Source of the DNA: Rhodophyticola sp017644125
GTDB taxonomy: Bacteria > Pseudomonadota > Alphaproteobacteria > Rhodobacterales > Rhodobacteraceae
Assembly (NCBI RefSeq): GCF_042140125.1
Contig: NZ_CP159473.1
Strand: one strand, 5' to 3'
Length of the DNA: 64,000 nucleotides
The translations under genes were made by a program, and so were the position numbers. Positions within the stretch are counted from its first letter, which is position 1. Each line of letters opens with the position of its first letter. The notes under the pieces are model-generated. The model saw nothing but the letters and a program-made list of their open reading frames with translations. It did no database searches and was not told the DNA's origin. Below, one piece after another: positions 7,581 through 16,675 of this stretch.

Positions 7581-10217
7581 TCAGAAGGCCGGTTTTGTCT
7601 GGCGCCGCCGTTGCAGCAGCATCACAAGGCCCAACAACAGCAAGGCGGGCAGATAGAACACCTGCTCGGGCATCCTTGCCTGCGGCACCCTGACCGAGGC
7701 CAGTTGCACCGGTGTATCGGCATAGAAATCGAAATCCGCGAGGCTTTCCGCCGTTGCGGTACCGAACATGGGCTCGTCCAGGCGCACGGCCTCCCCCTCC
7801 GGGATCAGCAACAGCCCGGAATTCGCGATCCGCTCCACCCCATCGGCACCTTCGACATTGAGCACCAGTGTCGTCTCTGTCATCTCGCCGGAGTTGAAAT
7901 CGGGGCCCTGGATCAGCAGGCGCAGCTGCGCGCCATCCTCGGCCTCTCCGACCGCAGTTTCAAACTGGGTCGGAGGGACGTCCCGGAACGGGTCCTGCAC
8001 CATGTTGAGCCAGACGTTCGGCACGAAAAGCGTGAAGGCGACCAGAAGCAGCGCCGCGCTTTCATAGATCCGCGACTTCGCCAGAAAGTACCCCTGGGTC
8101 GCGGCGGCGAACAGCAGCATCGCAAAGGTCGCCACGATGAACACGAACACCGCCTGTCCGATACCGGCCCATGTGCCAAGATCGACACCGTATAGGATCA
8201 GCGTCGGGTTGAAGATGAACAGGAACGGAAGCGCCACAGTGCGCAAGCTGTAGAAGAATGCGGTGAAGCCGGTCTTGATCGGGTCGCCGCCGGAAACCGC
8301 GGCGGCGGCGAAACTGGCAAGCCCCACCGGTGGCGTCACATCCGCCATGATCCCGAAATAGAACACGAACAGATGGGCCGCGATCAACGGCACGATCAGC
8401 CCCTCCTGCGCGCCAAGGGACACGACGACCGAGGCCATCAGCGACGAGACGACGATGTAGTTCGCCGTGGTCGGCAGGCCCATCCCGAGGATCAGCGAGA
8501 ACAGCCCGATCAGGACCAGCATCACGAAGAGATAGCCGCCCGACAGCTGTTCGACCAGTCCGGCAAGCTCGGTGCCGATCGGCGTGCGGGTCACGGTGGC
8601 CACGATGATACCGGCGGCTGCCGTTGCGACCCCGATGCCGATCATGTTGCGTGCGCCGGCGATCAGGCCCTCGACGAGATCGTTGAAACCGCCCTTGAAC
8701 TCCGCCATCATCCGCGCGCCTTCGCCGCGGAACAGCGCCTTGAGCGGGCGTTGGGTGACGATGATGCCGATCATCAGGGCGGTTGCGAAGAACGCCGATC
8801 GCGCCGGGCTTTGCCGCTCCACCATCAGGAACCAGACCAGCACGACGATGGGCAGAACGTAATGCAGGCCCGTGGCGTAAATGTCCTTGACCTCGGGAAG
8901 AGAGATCTCCTCGGCGTTGGGGTCATCGACCTCCAGATCCGGCTTGCGCGCCGCGATCGCAACCAGCCAGACATAGACCGCCGCAAGCAGCGTCATCATG
9001 ATCGGCCCGGTCAGCGACGGCACCGTGTCGCGCAAGGCGCCCACGCCGTAGATCAGCGCGGTGAACCCGGCCCCGGCCACCGCGAAACCGATGAAGAACT
9101 TCACCAGCATGCCCGACAGGCTCTTGGCCTTGCCAAGGGCGGGCATGTCCTTTTTCAGCGCCTCCAAATGCACAATATAGATCAGTGCAATGTACGAGAT
9201 CACCGCTGGAATGAAGGCGTGCTTGATCACCTCGACATAGGAAATGCCGATGAACTCGACCATCAGGAACGCGGCGGCGCCCATCACAGGCGGCATGATC
9301 TGACCGTTGACGGAGGAGGCGACCTCGACAGAGCCCGCCTGTTCGCTGGTGAAGCCCACCCGTTTCATCAGCGGGATCGTGAAGGTTCCTGTGGTGACCA
9401 CATTCGCAATCGAGGACCCCGAGATAAGCCCTGTCATGGCCGAACCGACCACCGCGGCCTTGGCCGGGCCGCCCCGCAAATGGCCCAGCCCCGCGAAGGC
9501 CAGCTTGATGAAGTAATTGCCCGCACCCGCGTTGTCGAGCAGCGAGCCGAACAGGACGAATAGGAAAACGAATGCCGTCGAAACGCCCAGAGGGATGCCG
9601 AAGACGCCGCCGGTGTCCAGCCATTGGGCGTTGATCAGGGCCGTGAAGGACAATCCTTCATGCTCGATCAGTTCGGGGATCAGCCAACCCTGGCCGAGAT
9701 AGGCATAAAGCAGGAAGATCGAACCCACGATGGTCAGTGCCGGCCCGAGGGCGCGGCGGCTGGCTTCCAGCAGCAGCAGGATGCCGACCGCGCCGATGAT
9801 CACCTGGGTTTGCGTCGGCAGGCCCGACCGCGCCGTTAGGGCCAGTTCGTCTGAGAACAGGAAGATATAGAAGGAACAGAACCCGGCGACGCCCATCAGG
9901 ATCCAGTCAAAGATCGGAATGCGGTCCCGGGGGGAGGATTTGAACGCCGGATAGGCCAGAAACGCCAGAACGATGGCGAATGTCAGATGTATCGGGCGTG
10001 TCTGCGATGAGTTCATGACCGACAGGTATTCCGCAAACCAGAGCTGCGGCTGCGCGATCCAAAGCTGGAACAGCGACCAGATCAGCGCCAGGCCGGCGAT
10101 CAACAGGGCCACATTCCGATTTGCAGGGGCCCGCGCGCCGCTGTCGGTGCTGGCGACCAGATCCTGCAGTTCCTCGTCGGTAAATTGGCGCCCCTCGCGC
10201 CCGTCCTGTTCCGTCAT
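7581..10217 (-). CDS. Fused TRAP transporter permease (TAXI type, DctQM fusion)
   Basis: About 878 residues with many hydrophobic segments. An N-terminal four-helix DctQ-like part is fused to a DctM-like large permease, with GSAMTGLISGSSIANVVTTG and GLPTTANYIVVSSLM resembling the conserved DctM substrate-path loops. The C-terminus carries an extra soluble stretch followed by a final membrane helix. I chose the ATG at 10217 because GGGAG lies 7 bases upstream; an in-frame ATG at 10256 is possible. It works with the TAXI binding protein encoded just before it, driving uptake with a sodium gradient. Confidence 0.9.
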   Translation of the reverse strand: MTEQDGREGRQFTDEELQDLVASTDSGARAPANRNVALLIAGLALIWSLFQLWIAQPQLWFAEYLSVMNSSQTRPIHLTFAIVLAFLAYPAFKSSPRDRIPIFDWILMGVAGFCSFYIFLFSDELALTARSGLPTQTQVIIGAVGILLLLEASRRALGPALTIVGSIFLLYAYLGQGWLIPELIEHEGLSFTALINAQWLDTGGVFGIPLGVSTAFVFLFVLFGSLLDNAGAGNYFIKLAFAGLGHLRGGPAKAAVVGSAMTGLISGSSIANVVTTGTFTIPLMKRVGFTSEQAGSVEVASSVNGQIMPPVMGAAAFLMVEFIGISYVEVIKHAFIPAVISYIALIYIVHLEALKKDMPALGKAKSLSGMLVKFFIGFAVAGAGFTALIYGVGALRDTVPSLTGPIMMTLLAAVYVWLVAIAARKPDLEVDDPNAEEISLPEVKDIYATGLHYVLPIVVLVWFLMVERQSPARSAFFATALMIGIIVTQRPLKALFRGEGARMMAEFKGGFNDLVEGLIAGARNMIGIGVATAAAGIIVATVTRTPIGTELAGLVEQLSGGYLFVMLVLIGLFSLILGMGLPTTANYIVVSSLMASVVVSLGAQEGLIVPLIAAHLFVFYFGIMADVTPPVGLASFAAAAVSGGDPIKTGFTAFFYSLRTVALPFLFIFNPTLILYGVDLGTWAGIGQAVFVFIVATFAMLLFAAATQGYFLAKSRIYESAALLLVAFTLFVPNVWLNMVQDPFRDVPPTQFETAVGEAEDGAQLRLLIQGPDFNSGEMTETTLVLNVEGADGVERIANSGLLLIPEGEAVRLDEPMFGTATAESLADFDFYADTPVQLASVRVPQARMPEQVFYLPALLLLGLVMLLQRRRQTKPAF

Positions 10218-10262
10218 CGGGCCACTCCCATCATGATGGTGCCGTTCATGGGCCACCTATTG

Positions 10263-10298
10263 GATCCCGGGCGCGGAAACGAGCCCGCGTCCGGGATC
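10263..10298. promoter_or_regulatory. Intercistronic stem-loop between TAXI binding protein and TRAP permease
   Basis: GATCCCGGGCGCGG (10263-10276) pairs with CCGCGTCCGGGATC (10285-10298), 13 of 14 positions, around an 8-base loop. There is no following T run on the minus strand. It lies between the binding-protein stop and the permease start, where such hairpins commonly stabilise the upstream message or lower read-through so that binding protein exceeds permease. Confidence 0.6.
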
Positions 10299-10328
10299 GG
10301 TCTTTCATGCACGCCGACCGGCGACCGG

Positions 10329-11300
10329 TTACTCGATCAATCCGGCCTCGCGGTAGTAGCGCTCAGCGCCCGGATGCAGCGGTGCCGACAGGCCGTCATT
10401 GGCCATTTCCGTCGGATCAAGATTGGCGAAGGCCGGATGCAGGCTGCGGAACTGGTCGATATTCTCGAACACGGCGCGGACCACCTGATAGACCACTTCT
10501 TCGGGCACATCGGCAGACGTCACGAAGGTCGCGCCGACGCCAAAGGTCTGAACGTCCTCATCGGTGCCGCGATACATACCGCCCGGAATGGTCGCGGTGC
10601 GGTAGAACGAATTCTCCGCCACCAGCCGGTCGACCGCCTCATTCGACACCGTCACGAGGATCGAGTCGCAGGCGGTCGTGGCTTCCTGGATCGAACCCGA
10701 GGGGTGGCCAACGGTATAGATCATCGCATCGATGTTGTTGTCACACAGCGCCTGGCTCTGTTCGGCGGCCTGAAGCTCGGAAGCGACGGTGAAATCGTCC
10801 ATCGTCCAGCCCATGGCCTCCATCAGCACTTCCATCGTGCCGCGCTGACCGGAGCCGGGGTTGCCGACATTCACCCGCTTGCCCTGCAGATCCTCGAAGG
10901 TCTCGATGCCTGCATCCGCACGGGCCACCACGGTAAACGGTTCGGGATGGACGGAGAAGACCGCGCGCAACTCTTCGAACGCGCCCGTTTCCTCGAACCG
11001 CGACGTGCCGTTGAAGGCGTGATATTGCCAGTCGGACTGCGCCACGCCGAATTCCAGCTCACCGCCGCGGATGGCATTGATGTTGAAGACGGAGCCCCCG
11101 GTGGATTCAACGCCGCAGCGGATGCCGTGCTCGGCCCGGTCCCGATTGACCAGACGGCAAATCGCGCCGCCCGTCGGATAGTAAACCCCCGTGACGCCGC
11201 CGGTGCCGATGGCGATGAAGGTCTGATCCTGCGCAGCAGCAGCGCCAGCGCCCAGGGCCGTTGTGGCCGCGACAAGCGCGCCAACCAAATGTCTGTTCAT
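10329..11300 (-). CDS. TAXI-family TRAP transporter solute-binding protein
   Basis: 323 residues with a clear Sec signal peptide (MNRHLVGALVAATTALGAGAA, cleavage near AAA-QD). The mature start TFIAIGTGGVTGVYYPTGGAICRLVN is the hallmark of TAXI proteins. These periplasmic proteins bind glutamate-like or other carboxylated solutes and deliver them to a fused DctQM permease, encoded immediately downstream here. It is the first gene of the operon running to 5811. A perfect palindrome at 11387-11400 lies in its promoter region. Confidence 0.92.
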   Translation of the reverse strand: MNRHLVGALVAATTALGAGAAAAQDQTFIAIGTGGVTGVYYPTGGAICRLVNRDRAEHGIRCGVESTGGSVFNINAIRGGELEFGVAQSDWQYHAFNGTSRFEETGAFEELRAVFSVHPEPFTVVARADAGIETFEDLQGKRVNVGNPGSGQRGTMEVLMEAMGWTMDDFTVASELQAAEQSQALCDNNIDAMIYTVGHPSGSIQEATTACDSILVTVSNEAVDRLVAENSFYRTATIPGGMYRGTDEDVQTFGVGATFVTSADVPEEVVYQVVRAVFENIDQFRSLHPAFANLDPTEMANDGLSAPLHPGAERYYREAGLIE

Positions 11301-11386
11301 TAATTCTCTCCCAGTTGATCACTCTGAAACACGAATATGAGACCATGAAGCAAACCCCTGAAACTAGTCAAGGGGCGGGCCCAACC

Positions 11387-11400
11387 GTTTCATATGAAAC
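11387..11400. promoter_or_regulatory. Palindromic operator-like site GTTTCATATGAAAC
   Basis: A perfect 14-base palindrome 87 bases upstream of the TAXI gene start. The GTTTCA/TGAAAC half-sites resemble operators of IclR/KdgR-type or GntR-type repressors. No regulator gene adjoins this operon, so a regulator encoded elsewhere would be needed. Confidence 0.4.
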
Positions 11401-11524
11401 AAAAAATCCCAAGCGGTGGTTTCCTTCTTATCGTTCCGGGCGGCGTTGGCGCCGGTTCGGCGCGCCTGCGCCGGGCCCTCGCGGCGGGCAGGCCATGCCG
11501 GCACGCCTCACCCTTTGCGCGCAG

Positions 11525-13135
11525 TTACTGGCTGTCCGAGGCCATCGCCGGTTGGCCTGCCAGGTACCGTTCCATCCAGCGATCCAGCGCCTCGATCTCG
11601 TCTGGCGACAGCCGCAAGCCCAGCTTTGACCGGCGCCAGACCACATCGGCCGCGCGTCGGGCATATTCCTTCTCGATCAGCCAGATAACTTCCCGTTCGG
11701 TGAGTGTCGCGCCGAAGTCCAGGCCCAGATCCTCGGTCTTTTGCGCATCGCCCAGCACGTCCCAAGCTTCGGTGCCATAGGCTTTCACCAGACGGCGCGC
11801 CCAGGCGGCACTCAGATAGGGATGCTCGGTCTGCAACCGGCTGATCAGTGCCGCCACGCCATCCACCGGGAAATCGCCGCCGGGCAGCGGCACGCCCGCG
11901 GTCCATGCCCCCGAAAGCCCGGGAAAGAATGGGGCGACTTTTTCCATCGCGCCTTCGGCCAGGCGGCGATAGGTTGTGATCTTGCCGCCGAAGATGTTGA
12001 GAACGGGCGCACCGCCCTCCGAATGTACCTTGAGCGTGTAATCCCGCGTTGCCGCCGTGGCGGAAGACGCCCCGTCATCATAAAGCGGGCGCACACCGGA
12101 ATAGGTCCAGACGATATCATCAAGGCCGATGTGGCGTTTTAGATACTGATTGACGAAATCGACCAGATATCGCTGCTCCTCCTCGGTGCAGACAGGCGGG
12201 TTTGACGGGTCGTCATGGTCCTGATCCGTCGTTCCGATCAAGGTGAAGTCGCTCTCATAGGGGATTGCGAAAATGATCCGCCCATCGGTTCCCTGAAAGA
12301 AATAGCATTTGTCATGATCGAACAGCCTGCGCGTCACGATATGCGACCCGCGGACCAGCCTGACATCCTCCCGGGAGTTGAGGCGGAGCGTGCCGTGGAT
12401 GACCTCGCCTGCCCAGGGGCCGCCCGCATTGATGAGAACCCGGGCCTCAATGATACTCGTGGCCCCGGTTTCCGTATCCTCGACCGTGACCTGCCAGATC
12501 GCGCCCTTGCGGCTTGCGGACAGGACCTTGCGGCGGCTGAGGATCCGCGCGCCGCGCGCCTCCGCGTCGCGGGCATTCAGAACCACGAGCCGGGCATCCT
12601 CGACCCAGCAATCGGAGTATTCGAAGGCGCGTTCGAACTTGTCCTCAAGCGGTGCCCCCTCCGGCGCCGTGCGCAGGTCGAGCGTTTTGGTCGCGGGCAG
12701 GATCTTGCGCCCGCCCAGGCTATCGTAAAGAAACAGGCCCAACCGGATCAGCCAGGCAGGCCTGCGCCCTTTCATCCAGGGCATCGTCAGGCCGAGCAGT
12801 TTGGAAGTCGGCGTGTCCCCCTCAAACCGCATGTCGCGGTGATAGGGCAGCACGAAGCGCATCGGCCAGCTGATATGGGGCATGGCGCGCAGCAACGTCT
12901 CCCGCTCGATCAGTGCCTCGCGCACAAGCCTGACTTCGAAATACTCCAGATACCGCAACCCGCCATGAAACAGCTTCGTCGAAGCACTGGAGGTTGCCGA
13001 GGCAAGATCGTTCATTTCGACCAGCACCACATCAAGGCCCCGGCCGGCCGCGTCCCGCGCGATGCCACAGCCATTGATGCCGCCGCCAATGATCAGAAGG
13101 TCGTGAATATGCGTTGTGGTCGGGGTTGCGTCCAC
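11525..13135 (-). CDS. glpD: FAD-dependent glycerol-3-phosphate dehydrogenase
   Basis: 536 residues from the GTG at 13135, chosen because AGGAGAGG lies just upstream and the FAD-binding motif DLLIIGGGINGCGIARDAAGRG starts close after; the open frame extends further upstream but that part is unconvincing. The length matches GlpD (about 500-540). The enzyme oxidises glycerol-3-phosphate to dihydroxyacetone phosphate at the inner membrane and passes electrons to quinone. The C-terminal helical domain typical of GlpD is present (about 390-530). It is divergent from a DeoR-type regulator, fitting control by glycerol-3-phosphate. Confidence 0.92.
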   Translation of the reverse strand: MDATPTTTHIHDLLIIGGGINGCGIARDAAGRGLDVVLVEMNDLASATSSASTKLFHGGLRYLEYFEVRLVREALIERETLLRAMPHISWPMRFVLPYHRDMRFEGDTPTSKLLGLTMPWMKGRRPAWLIRLGLFLYDSLGGRKILPATKTLDLRTAPEGAPLEDKFERAFEYSDCWVEDARLVVLNARDAEARGARILSRRKVLSASRKGAIWQVTVEDTETGATSIIEARVLINAGGPWAGEVIHGTLRLNSREDVRLVRGSHIVTRRLFDHDKCYFFQGTDGRIIFAIPYESDFTLIGTTDQDHDDPSNPPVCTEEEQRYLVDFVNQYLKRHIGLDDIVWTYSGVRPLYDDGASSATAATRDYTLKVHSEGGAPVLNIFGGKITTYRRLAEGAMEKVAPFFPGLSGAWTAGVPLPGGDFPVDGVAALISRLQTEHPYLSAAWARRLVKAYGTEAWDVLGDAQKTEDLGLDFGATLTEREVIWLIEKEYARRAADVVWRRSKLGLRLSPDEIEALDRWMERYLAGQPAMASDSQ

Positions 13136-13196
13136 GGATTCCTCTCCTGCGCCAGCGCGCTGATGTCCTGAGATCCGCACATGTTCTGCGCCTTTC

Positions 13197-13234
13197 CGAA
13201 TAAAAAGGAAAGTCAGAATTTTCTTTTTTGTTCG
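13197..13234. promoter_or_regulatory. Putative GlpR operator: inverted repeat in the glpD-glpR intergenic region
   Basis: CGAATAAAAAGGAAA at 13197-13211 is mirrored by TTTTCTTTTTTGTTCG ending at 13234. The outer TTCG/CGAA ends resemble the TTCG-containing boxes of DeoR-family GlpR proteins. It lies 62-99 bases upstream of the glpD GTG and upstream of the divergent regulator. Confidence 0.45.
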
Positions 13235-13410
13235 ATATGGGTTCGCTATCAAGCGGGTCAGGGGGTCTGGCAGCAGCAACCGGCGGACGCCAGACTTCGC
13301 GACAAGGAGTTCGCGCAGATGCGCCTGAAAAGCTCGCCGAACGTACTGATCCTGCGTTCCCCTTCGCGAAACCTCGGACATTCCCGCACCTTGGCCTTCG
13401 GAGACACATT

Positions 13411-14172
13411 ATGACGCTTAGCTTTCGGCAGGTCGAAATCCTCGAAATCGCCAAACGCGATGGCAAGGTCACGGTCGATAGCCTGGCCCGGCATTTCGGG
13501 GTCACGCTTCAGACCATACGCCGCGACCTGACGGAACTGGACAATGCAGGCCAGCTTGACCGCGTTCACGGGGGGGCGATCATCTCTTCCGGAACCACCA
13601 ATGTCGCCTACGAAGAACGCCGCTCCCTGCATTCGGAGGAGAAGGCACGGATTGCCAGGCTCTGCGCCGGCGCAATTCCCGATGACTGCTCCGTTTTCCT
13701 GAATATCGGCACCAGCACGGAGGCGGTTGCAAGCGAGTTGCTGCACCATCGAAACCTCATGGTGGTGACCAACAACATCAATGTCGCGCGCATTCTGGTC
13801 GCCGCGGAGCAGTGCGAGGTGATCCTGACAGGCGGCAATCTCGGGCGTTCCGATGGCGGGCTCCTCGGGCCGCTCACCATGGACGCGGTGCGGCGGTTCA
13901 AGGTCGATTATGCGGTGATCGGATGTTCGGCCCTCGATCAGGAGGGCGACCTCCTGGATTTCGACATTCAGGAAGTGGGCGTGAGCCAGGCCATCATCGC
14001 CCAGGCGCGACAGTCATTCCTTGTCGCGGATCACTGGAAGTTCCAGCGGACGGCGCCCGTGCGGATCGCCTCTCTCGCGGATCTGGATGCGTTTTTCACC
14101 GATCATCCGCTGCCCGGTGAACTTGCGGAGAAATGCCGCGACTGGGGTGTCGAGGTTCATGTGACCGGTTGA
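13411..14172 (+). CDS. glpR: DeoR-family transcriptional regulator, GlpR-like
   Basis: 253 residues from the ATG at 13411, with GGAG 8 bases upstream. The N-terminal helix-turn-helix reads VTVDSLARHFGVTLQTIRRDLTEL, diagnostic of DeoR. The C-terminal sugar-phosphate-sensing domain (about 75-235) has VFLNIGTSTEAVASEL and YAVIGCSALDQEGDLLDFD. The family usually binds a phosphorylated sugar or glycerol-3-phosphate as inducer. Divergent position next to glpD makes glycerol-3-phosphate the most likely effector. Confidence 0.85.
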   Translation: MTLSFRQVEILEIAKRDGKVTVDSLARHFGVTLQTIRRDLTELDNAGQLDRVHGGAIISSGTTNVAYEERRSLHSEEKARIARLCAGAIPDDCSVFLNIGTSTEAVASELLHHRNLMVVTNNINVARILVAAEQCEVILTGGNLGRSDGGLLGPLTMDAVRRFKVDYAVIGCSALDQEGDLLDFDIQEVGVSQAIIAQARQSFLVADHWKFQRTAPVRIASLADLDAFFTDHPLPGELAEKCRDWGVEVHVTG

Positions 14173-14491
14173 GATAGGGGCGGAGCGGTCGAGCCGATAT
14201 CCCGATTTCGCCGCCATATCGTAGCGCTACGAGACTGGCGGAGCCCTTCGGAACGAGCGGCACCGGATAAGTCAGAACCATCCGGTACCCAAATCCCAGT
14301 TCCGTCCGACAAGTGCCCAGGCAGGACAAGTCGAGCGGTTGGGCTTTTCCAGCCTTGCACCTCACCTGGCATCGGCATGCCGCTCTTTTCCACTTAATGG
14401 CGGTGCGGTGTCCCTTTCCCGCCGGCCCCGTTCCTGACGGCCACAGAAAACCGTGGCCGCCAAACTTCCCCCGGGGCCAGTGGGGCCGGCG
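14173..14491. other. Intergenic region between glpR-like gene and aldehyde dehydrogenase
   Basis: No coding sequence is supported. A perfect 14-base palindrome TCGTAGCGCTACGA sits at 14219-14232, and a stem CGGCCAC/GTGGCCG with an 8-base loop at 14438-14459. Both lie between two convergent genes and may serve as weak terminators, but neither has a T run. Confidence 0.4.
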
Positions 14492-15943
14492 CTATATCGG
14501 ATAATGCGGGATACCTTCCTGGATCGTGATCCAGCGAAGTTCCGTGAACTCCTCAATTCCGGCCGTGCCGCCGAAGCGACCGTAGCCGGAGGCCTTCACC
14601 CCCCCGAAGGGCATCTGCGCTTCGTCGTGAACGGTGGGGCCGTTGATATGGCAGATGCCCGACTCGATCCGTCGCGCCACACCCACGGCGCGCATCACGT
14701 CGCGGCCGAACACACTTGCCGACAGCCCGTATTCGGTGTCGTTGGCCACCCGCACCGCCTCATCAATGGAGCCGACCCGAACGATGGAGGCGGTGGGGCC
14801 AAAGCTTTCCTCGGCATAGATCCGCATGGTCGGCACGACATTGTCGAGTAGCGTCGCCTCGATCAGGACGCCATCGGTCGTGCCACCCGCGATCAGGTCT
14901 GCACCCTTGTCGACCGCGTCGGCGATCAGCCCTTCGATACGCTGCGCGGCGGTGATGTCCACGACGCAGCCGAGCGGGGCCGCGGCCTCGCGCGGGTCGC
15001 CCGTCTTGAGGGTGCGAACCTTGGCGGCCAACGCCTCCACGAAGGTATCGGCGATGGACTCCTGAACAATGATCCGCTCGGTCGACATGCAGATCTGGCC
15101 CTGATTCATGTAGGCCCCGAACGCCGCCGCCGCGACCGCCGCGTCGATATCGGCATCGTCCAGCACGATCAGCGGCGCCTTGCCGCCGAGTTCGAGAAGC
15201 GCGGGCTTGAGATGTTTGGCCGCCGATTGCGCGATGATCCGGCCAACGCGGGTGGAGCCCGTGAAGTTGACGCGGCGCACGGCGGCATGGCCGATCAGCG
15301 CTTCGACGATCTCGGCCGCGTCTGCCGGATCGTTCGAGACCGCGTTGAGGACACCCGGCGGGAAACCTGCGCTCTGGATCGCCTCCACGATCAGCCGGTG
15401 GGTGCGGGGGCAGATTTCCGAGGTCTTCAGCACGACCGTGTTGCCGCAGGCCAGCGGCATCGCGATCGCCCGGACACCCAGGATCACCGGGGCATTCCAG
15501 GGCGCCATGCCCAGAACGACGCCCACGGGCTGGCGGATTGCCATCGCCATGCTGCCCGGGCGGTTCGAGGGGATGATCTCGCCCTTGATCGAGGTCGTCA
15601 GCGCACCCGCCTCGCGCAGCATGTCACCGGCGAGCTTGATGTTGAACATCGCCCAGGGCTTGGTCGCGCCGATCTCGTCCGCCATGGCGGCGACGATGTC
15701 TTCCGCGCGCGCCTGAAGCGCATCGGCAGCCGCGTTCATCAAGGCGCGGCGTTCGCCCGGGCCCGTCGCGGACCAGCCCGGAAAGGCCGCCGCGGCGGCA
15801 TCGGCCGCGCGCGTCGCATCCTCGACCGACGCAGCGGCGGCAACGGTGGCCGTCTCCCCCGTCAGCGGATTATCCCTTGTGAAGGTGCGCCCGCCCGAGG
15901 CCTGCACGTCCTCTCCGGCGATCAGCAGTTCCAGCATTTCCAT
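14492..15943 (-). CDS. NAD(P)-dependent aldehyde dehydrogenase (salicylaldehyde/vanillin type)
   Basis: 483 residues, full length. It has the NAD-binding stretch FTGSTRVGRIIAQSAAKHLK, the catalytic Glu in ALLELGGKAPL, and the catalytic Cys in NQGQICMSTERI. The NQGQICMST form and compact length are typical of aldehyde dehydrogenases acting on aromatic or hydroxy-aldehydes such as salicylaldehyde and vanillin, but this is family resemblance only. It begins 18 bases after the livF gene, so it is the last gene of the ABC operon; the imported solute may be converted to an aldehyde. The substrate is not determined. Confidence 0.85.
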   Translation of the reverse strand: MEMLELLIAGEDVQASGGRTFTRDNPLTGETATVAAAASVEDATRAADAAAAAFPGWSATGPGERRALMNAAADALQARAEDIVAAMADEIGATKPWAMFNIKLAGDMLREAGALTTSIKGEIIPSNRPGSMAMAIRQPVGVVLGMAPWNAPVILGVRAIAMPLACGNTVVLKTSEICPRTHRLIVEAIQSAGFPPGVLNAVSNDPADAAEIVEALIGHAAVRRVNFTGSTRVGRIIAQSAAKHLKPALLELGGKAPLIVLDDADIDAAVAAAAFGAYMNQGQICMSTERIIVQESIADTFVEALAAKVRTLKTGDPREAAAPLGCVVDITAAQRIEGLIADAVDKGADLIAGGTTDGVLIEATLLDNVVPTMRIYAEESFGPTASIVRVGSIDEAVRVANDTEYGLSASVFGRDVMRAVGVARRIESGICHINGPTVHDEAQMPFGGVKASGYGRFGGTAGIEEFTELRWITIQEGIPHYPI

Positions 15944-15961
15944 AGTCGATCTCCCTGTCGG

Positions 15962-16675
15962 TCAGCTCACGGTTCCTAGAAAGGCGTTTTGCACGGCGTC
16001 GTCGGTCAACAGGTCGTCGGCGGACCCCTCGCCAGTCAGACGGCCGGCTTCCATCAGATAGCCCCGGTCGGCGATGCCCAGACTCAGCCGCACATTCTGC
16101 TCGACGATCAGCAAGCTGACCCCGGTCTCGCGGATCCGGGCGAGCGCGCGAAAAAGCTCCTGCACCACAATCGGAGCGAGGCCCAGGCTCGGCTCGTCGA
16201 GAAGCAGCAGATCGGGGTTCGACATCAGCGCGCGGGCAATCCCCACCATCTGCTGCTCGCCGCCCGACATGGTGCGCACGATCTGTCCCTGCCGCTCGGC
16301 AAGGCGCGGAAAGAGATCGTGGACAAGCTCCAGCCGCTCCGTCTCCACCGCGCGCGCGCGGGCGGGGTTGGCGCCAAGCCGGAGGTTGTCACGCACCGTC
16401 ATGCCGCCGAAAAGGCCCCGCCCCTCGGGCACCAGAGCGATGCCGGCGCCGGTGATCTCATGGGCCGGGGTCCCCGTTACGTCGCGGTCCTGAAACCGGA
16501 TCGCCGATCCGGGCTGGGCGGCGATGATCCCCGAGATGGCCTTCAGGAGAGAGGTCTTGCCGGCCCCGTTGGCGCCAAGGATCACCACCGTCTCGCCGGC
16601 AGCCACGGTAGCGGAGACCCGGTCGACCGCCAGATGCTGGCCGTAACGGATGGTGACGTCTGAAAGCTCAAGCAT
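15962..16675 (-). CDS. livF: Branched-chain-type ABC transporter ATP-binding protein LivF
   Basis: About 237 residues from the ATG at 16675; a start at 16684 adds three residues. It has Walker A GANGAGKTSL, signature MSGGEQQMVGIARAL and Walker B LLLLDEPSLGLAP, with the LivF-typical ending. It is one of two cytoplasmic ATPases energising the LivHM channel. Its start overlaps the end of livG, showing translational coupling. The solute need not be a branched-chain amino acid; many such systems take up amides, urea or aromatic acids. Confidence 0.9.
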   Translation of the reverse strand: MLELSDVTIRYGQHLAVDRVSATVAAGETVVILGANGAGKTSLLKAISGIIAAQPGSAIRFQDRDVTGTPAHEITGAGIALVPEGRGLFGGMTVRDNLRLGANPARARAVETERLELVHDLFPRLAERQGQIVRTMSGGEQQMVGIARALMSNPDLLLLDEPSLGLAPIVVQELFRALARIRETGVSLLIVEQNVRLSLGIADRGYLMEAGRLTGEGSADDLLTDDAVQNAFLGTVS

